Positions 62,530 through 64,000 of a stretch of 64,000 nt of DNA are shown here, one piece after another; positions within the stretch are counted from its first letter, which is position 1; the number at the start of each line of letters is the position of its first letter. The position numbers and the translations under genes are program-made. The stretch is taken from positions 1 to 64,000 of the forward strand of contig CAWVIZ010000004.1 of the NCBI GenBank assembly GCA_963929535.1, given 5' to 3'. The notes under the pieces were generated by a model that ran no database searches, was not told the origin of the DNA, and saw only the letters and a program-made list of their open reading frames with translations. This DNA is from Pullilachnospira sp963929535 (GTDB taxonomy: Bacteria; Bacillota; Clostridia; Lachnospirales; Lachnospiraceae).

Positions 62530-63003
62530 ATGAATACTATAAGAAGAGCCAATGAAGGGGACATTCCCGGGCTGTTCCGGCTTCTCTATCAGGTGAACGA
62601 CATCCATCACAAAGGCCGCCCGGATCTGTTCAAAGGGGGAGGACGCAAGTATACGGAAGAAGAACTGGCCATTATGCTCCGCGATGACGGCAGACCCGTC
62701 TTCGTATCCGTGGACGAAACCGGCGCTGTCCTGGGGTATGCATTCTGTATCTTTATCCAGCATAAAGATGACAATATCCTGACAGATATCAAAACCCTGT
62801 ATATTGATGACCTCTGTGTGGATGACGCACAGCGGGGCGCCCACATCGGAAGCGGCCTTTACCGGTATGTGCTGGACTTTGCCAGAGAAAGCGGCTGTTA
62901 CAACGTGACGCTGAATGTCTGGGCGCTGAATGAATCCGCCTACAGATTTTATCAGAAATGCGGTCTGTCTATCCAGAAGATCGGGATGGAGCAGATCCTG
63001 TAG
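62530..63003 (+). CDS. GNAT-family N-acetyltransferase
   Basis: A 157-residue acetyltransferase of the Gcn5 fold (IRRANEGDIPGLFRLLYQVNDIHHKGRPDLF; acetyl-CoA loop QRGAHIGSGLYRYVLDFARESG; ALNESAYRFYQKCGL). GAGGTGAT precedes the ATG. The substrate is unknown. Confidence 0.9.
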   Translation: MNTIRRANEGDIPGLFRLLYQVNDIHHKGRPDLFKGGGRKYTEEELAIMLRDDGRPVFVSVDETGAVLGYAFCIFIQHKDDNILTDIKTLYIDDLCVDDAQRGAHIGSGLYRYVLDFARESGCYNVTLNVWALNESAYRFYQKCGLSIQKIGMEQIL

Positions 63004-63250
63004 GCATCTGATTTCTTGTTTGTAGGAAAAATGCTGCCTGGCAGGATTCCGCCAGCGGCAGGTCAGGCGGCATCTTCCCATCGGCCGCGGCGCGGTCTCC
63101 GTTCCACTCCGACCGGCGTATAACAGATACCCGTCATATCCTGCGCCCTGGCGGAGCATTTTGATTTCGGAAACGAAGCATCCTGTGAAGCCAAATACCC
63201 CGCAGCAAGCTACGGGGCATCAAACTTGCAGCGCAGCAGAGCTGCGGGGT

Positions 63251-63315
63251 ATTTGGTCTTCGCTTCACTGCGGTCGGCGCTAAACGTGTGCCGCTGGCAC
63301 ACAGCGCCGCCAAAT
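63251..63315. repeat. Single hairpin module of the dispersed family
   Basis: ATTTGG and CCAAAT ends around GGCGCTAAAC-GTGTGCC-GCT-GGCACAC-AGCGCC. Confidence 0.7.
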
Positions 63316-63362
63316 GGACATGCAAGCATGTCCGCTTGGCTCGCTGCTCGCGGGAATAAAAC

Positions 63363-63409
63363 AAAACCGGAAGAACGTCCTCAAAAATGACGGATATTCT
63401 TCCGGTTTT
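63363..63409. terminator. Bidirectional terminator
   Basis: AAAACCGGAAGAA (63363-63375) pairs with TTCTTCCGGTTTT (63397-63409). Confidence 0.82.
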
Positions 63410-63606
63410 TGCGCGATACCCCCGGCAAGCCACCGCCATGCCGGCATGAGCGGGTATTTGCCGGGCAACGGACAGCGAACGTCTTTGCCGCAAGCTGCCC
63501 GCAGTATCACAGGGATCCGATGGATCGATCAGCAGTCTGGCCCTCCGGCCGCACCGCTTTTTTTCTGTAACGGTGAAACCGTAAGGCCGGACTGCTGCGT
63601 TTTTCT

Positions 63607-64000
63607 CTACTGGAACTGGGAATAATATAATTTCGCGTACAGTCCCCCCTGCTCCAGCAGCGTCCTGTGGGTTCCCTGTTCCACGATATCTCCGTTCTGC
63701 ACCACCAGGATATGATCCGCGTTCTGGATCGTGGACAGCCGGTGGGCGATCACAAAGCACGTCTTTCCCTTCATCAGCTCCCGCATGGCCAGCTGGATCT
63801 TCTCCTCAGTCTGGGTATCCACATTGGAGGTGGCCTCGTCCAGGATCAGCATCTTGGAATCCAGCAGCATGGCCCGGGCGATGGTGAGCATCTGCTTCTG
63901 GCCCTTGGAAAGTCCGGAGCCGTCTCCTGTCAGAACCGTATCATAGCCGTCTGCCATCTGCATGATGGCTTCATGGATATGAGCGGCTTTGCAGGCCTTT
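63607..64000 (-). CDS. ABC exporter, C-terminal ATPase end (partial)
   Basis: The last 131 residues of a fused membrane/ATPase ABC exporter; the rest lies beyond the right edge. Visible: a degenerate ABC signature GLSKGQKQMLTIARA (LSKGQ in place of LSGGQ), Walker B KMLILDEATSNVDTQTE and the switch histidine CFVIAHRLSTIQNADHI. Such half-transporters usually work as heterodimers of two adjacent genes and export drugs or lipids. Confidence 0.92.
   Translation of the reverse strand, partial: KACKAAHIHEAIMQMADGYDTVLTGDGSGLSKGQKQMLTIARAMLLDSKMLILDEATSNVDTQTEEKIQLAMRELMKGKTCFVIAHRLSTIQNADHILVVQNGDIVEQGTHRTLLEQGGLYAKLYYSQFQ

Larger units (their letters stand above)
63004..63606. other. Repeat-rich gap before the ABC gene
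   Basis: Contains degenerate members of the dispersed repeat family, the hairpin module at 63251 and a terminator at 63363. No convincing gene. Confidence 0.5.

Noticed and set aside
1..64000. tRNA or rRNA genes
   Set aside because: No cloverleaf with the TTCGAATC-type arm or rRNA segment was noticed on either strand; a covariance search would settle this.

Overview
The window looks like chromosome of a spore-forming, strictly anaerobic gut Firmicute of the Lachnospiraceae type. Reasons: sporulation genes (spmA, spmB, spoIID and spoIIQ homologues), oxygen and peroxide defence based on rubredoxin, rubrerythrin, flavodiiron protein and PerR, a GH112 phosphorylase with a GH42 beta-galactosidase for mucin or milk-type glycans, AGGAGG-type ribosome binding sites, TTGACA/TATAAT promoters, and a Tn1549-like conjugative element. 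No rRNA, tRNA or CRISPR array was seen. Genus cannot be fixed by reading alone.

Layout. 1-6.5 kb: end of an integrative conjugative element (Cys-rich protein, RepA-like protein, PcfB, VirD4). Its virD4 is cut by a second element carrying a large serine recombinase, TnpV and a two-component system that runs off the left edge. The conjugative element seems to end next to, or inside, the 3' end of a collagen-like gene, which is followed by a glycosyltransferase. 8.5-12.8 kb: oxygen-defence cluster (class F flavodiiron protein, hemerythrin, rubredoxin) divergent from a Crp/Fnr regulator. 12.8-26.3 kb: a MATE pump and spmB, then a minus-strand operon of PP2C phosphatase, membrane Ser/Thr kinase, small membrane protein and a 2429-residue Ig-like surface protein, then spmA. 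26.6-30.7 kb: NCS2 purine permease, MarR-MATE operon, ECF S-component.

30.8-38 kb: glycan locus with GH112 phosphorylase, divergent AraC regulator, MazG-like protein, GH42 beta-galactosidase and a Gfo/Idh/MocA oxidoreductase. 38.4-41.1 kb: EamA transporter, small HTH protein and a MATE pump behind an apparent attenuator. 41.4-43.3 kb: perR, reverse rubrerythrin and rubrerythrin with visible PerR boxes. 43.4-47.3 kb: corrinoid adenosyltransferase, small alarmone synthetase, DUF1002 protein and ksgA. 47.4-51.1 kb: a TPR/acidic/pseudo-AAA protein. 51.5-62.4 kb: murA, a divergent shikimate-kinase-like protein, SGNH hydrolase, spoIIQ, spoIID, and a transglutaminase-DUF58-MoxR cluster. The right edge holds a GNAT acetyltransferase and the end of an ABC exporter.

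A dispersed family of short elements with terminal inverted repeats (GTAACAGTTCAGCC ends) and a two-tier hairpin module recurs between genes (about 25.3, 26.3, 30.1, 51.2, 54.5, 59.4 and 63.3 kb). The most interesting loci are the phosphatase-kinase-giant surface protein operon lying between rearranged spm genes, the pseudo-AAA protein, the repeat family, and the leader structures ahead of the GH112 gene and one MATE gene.
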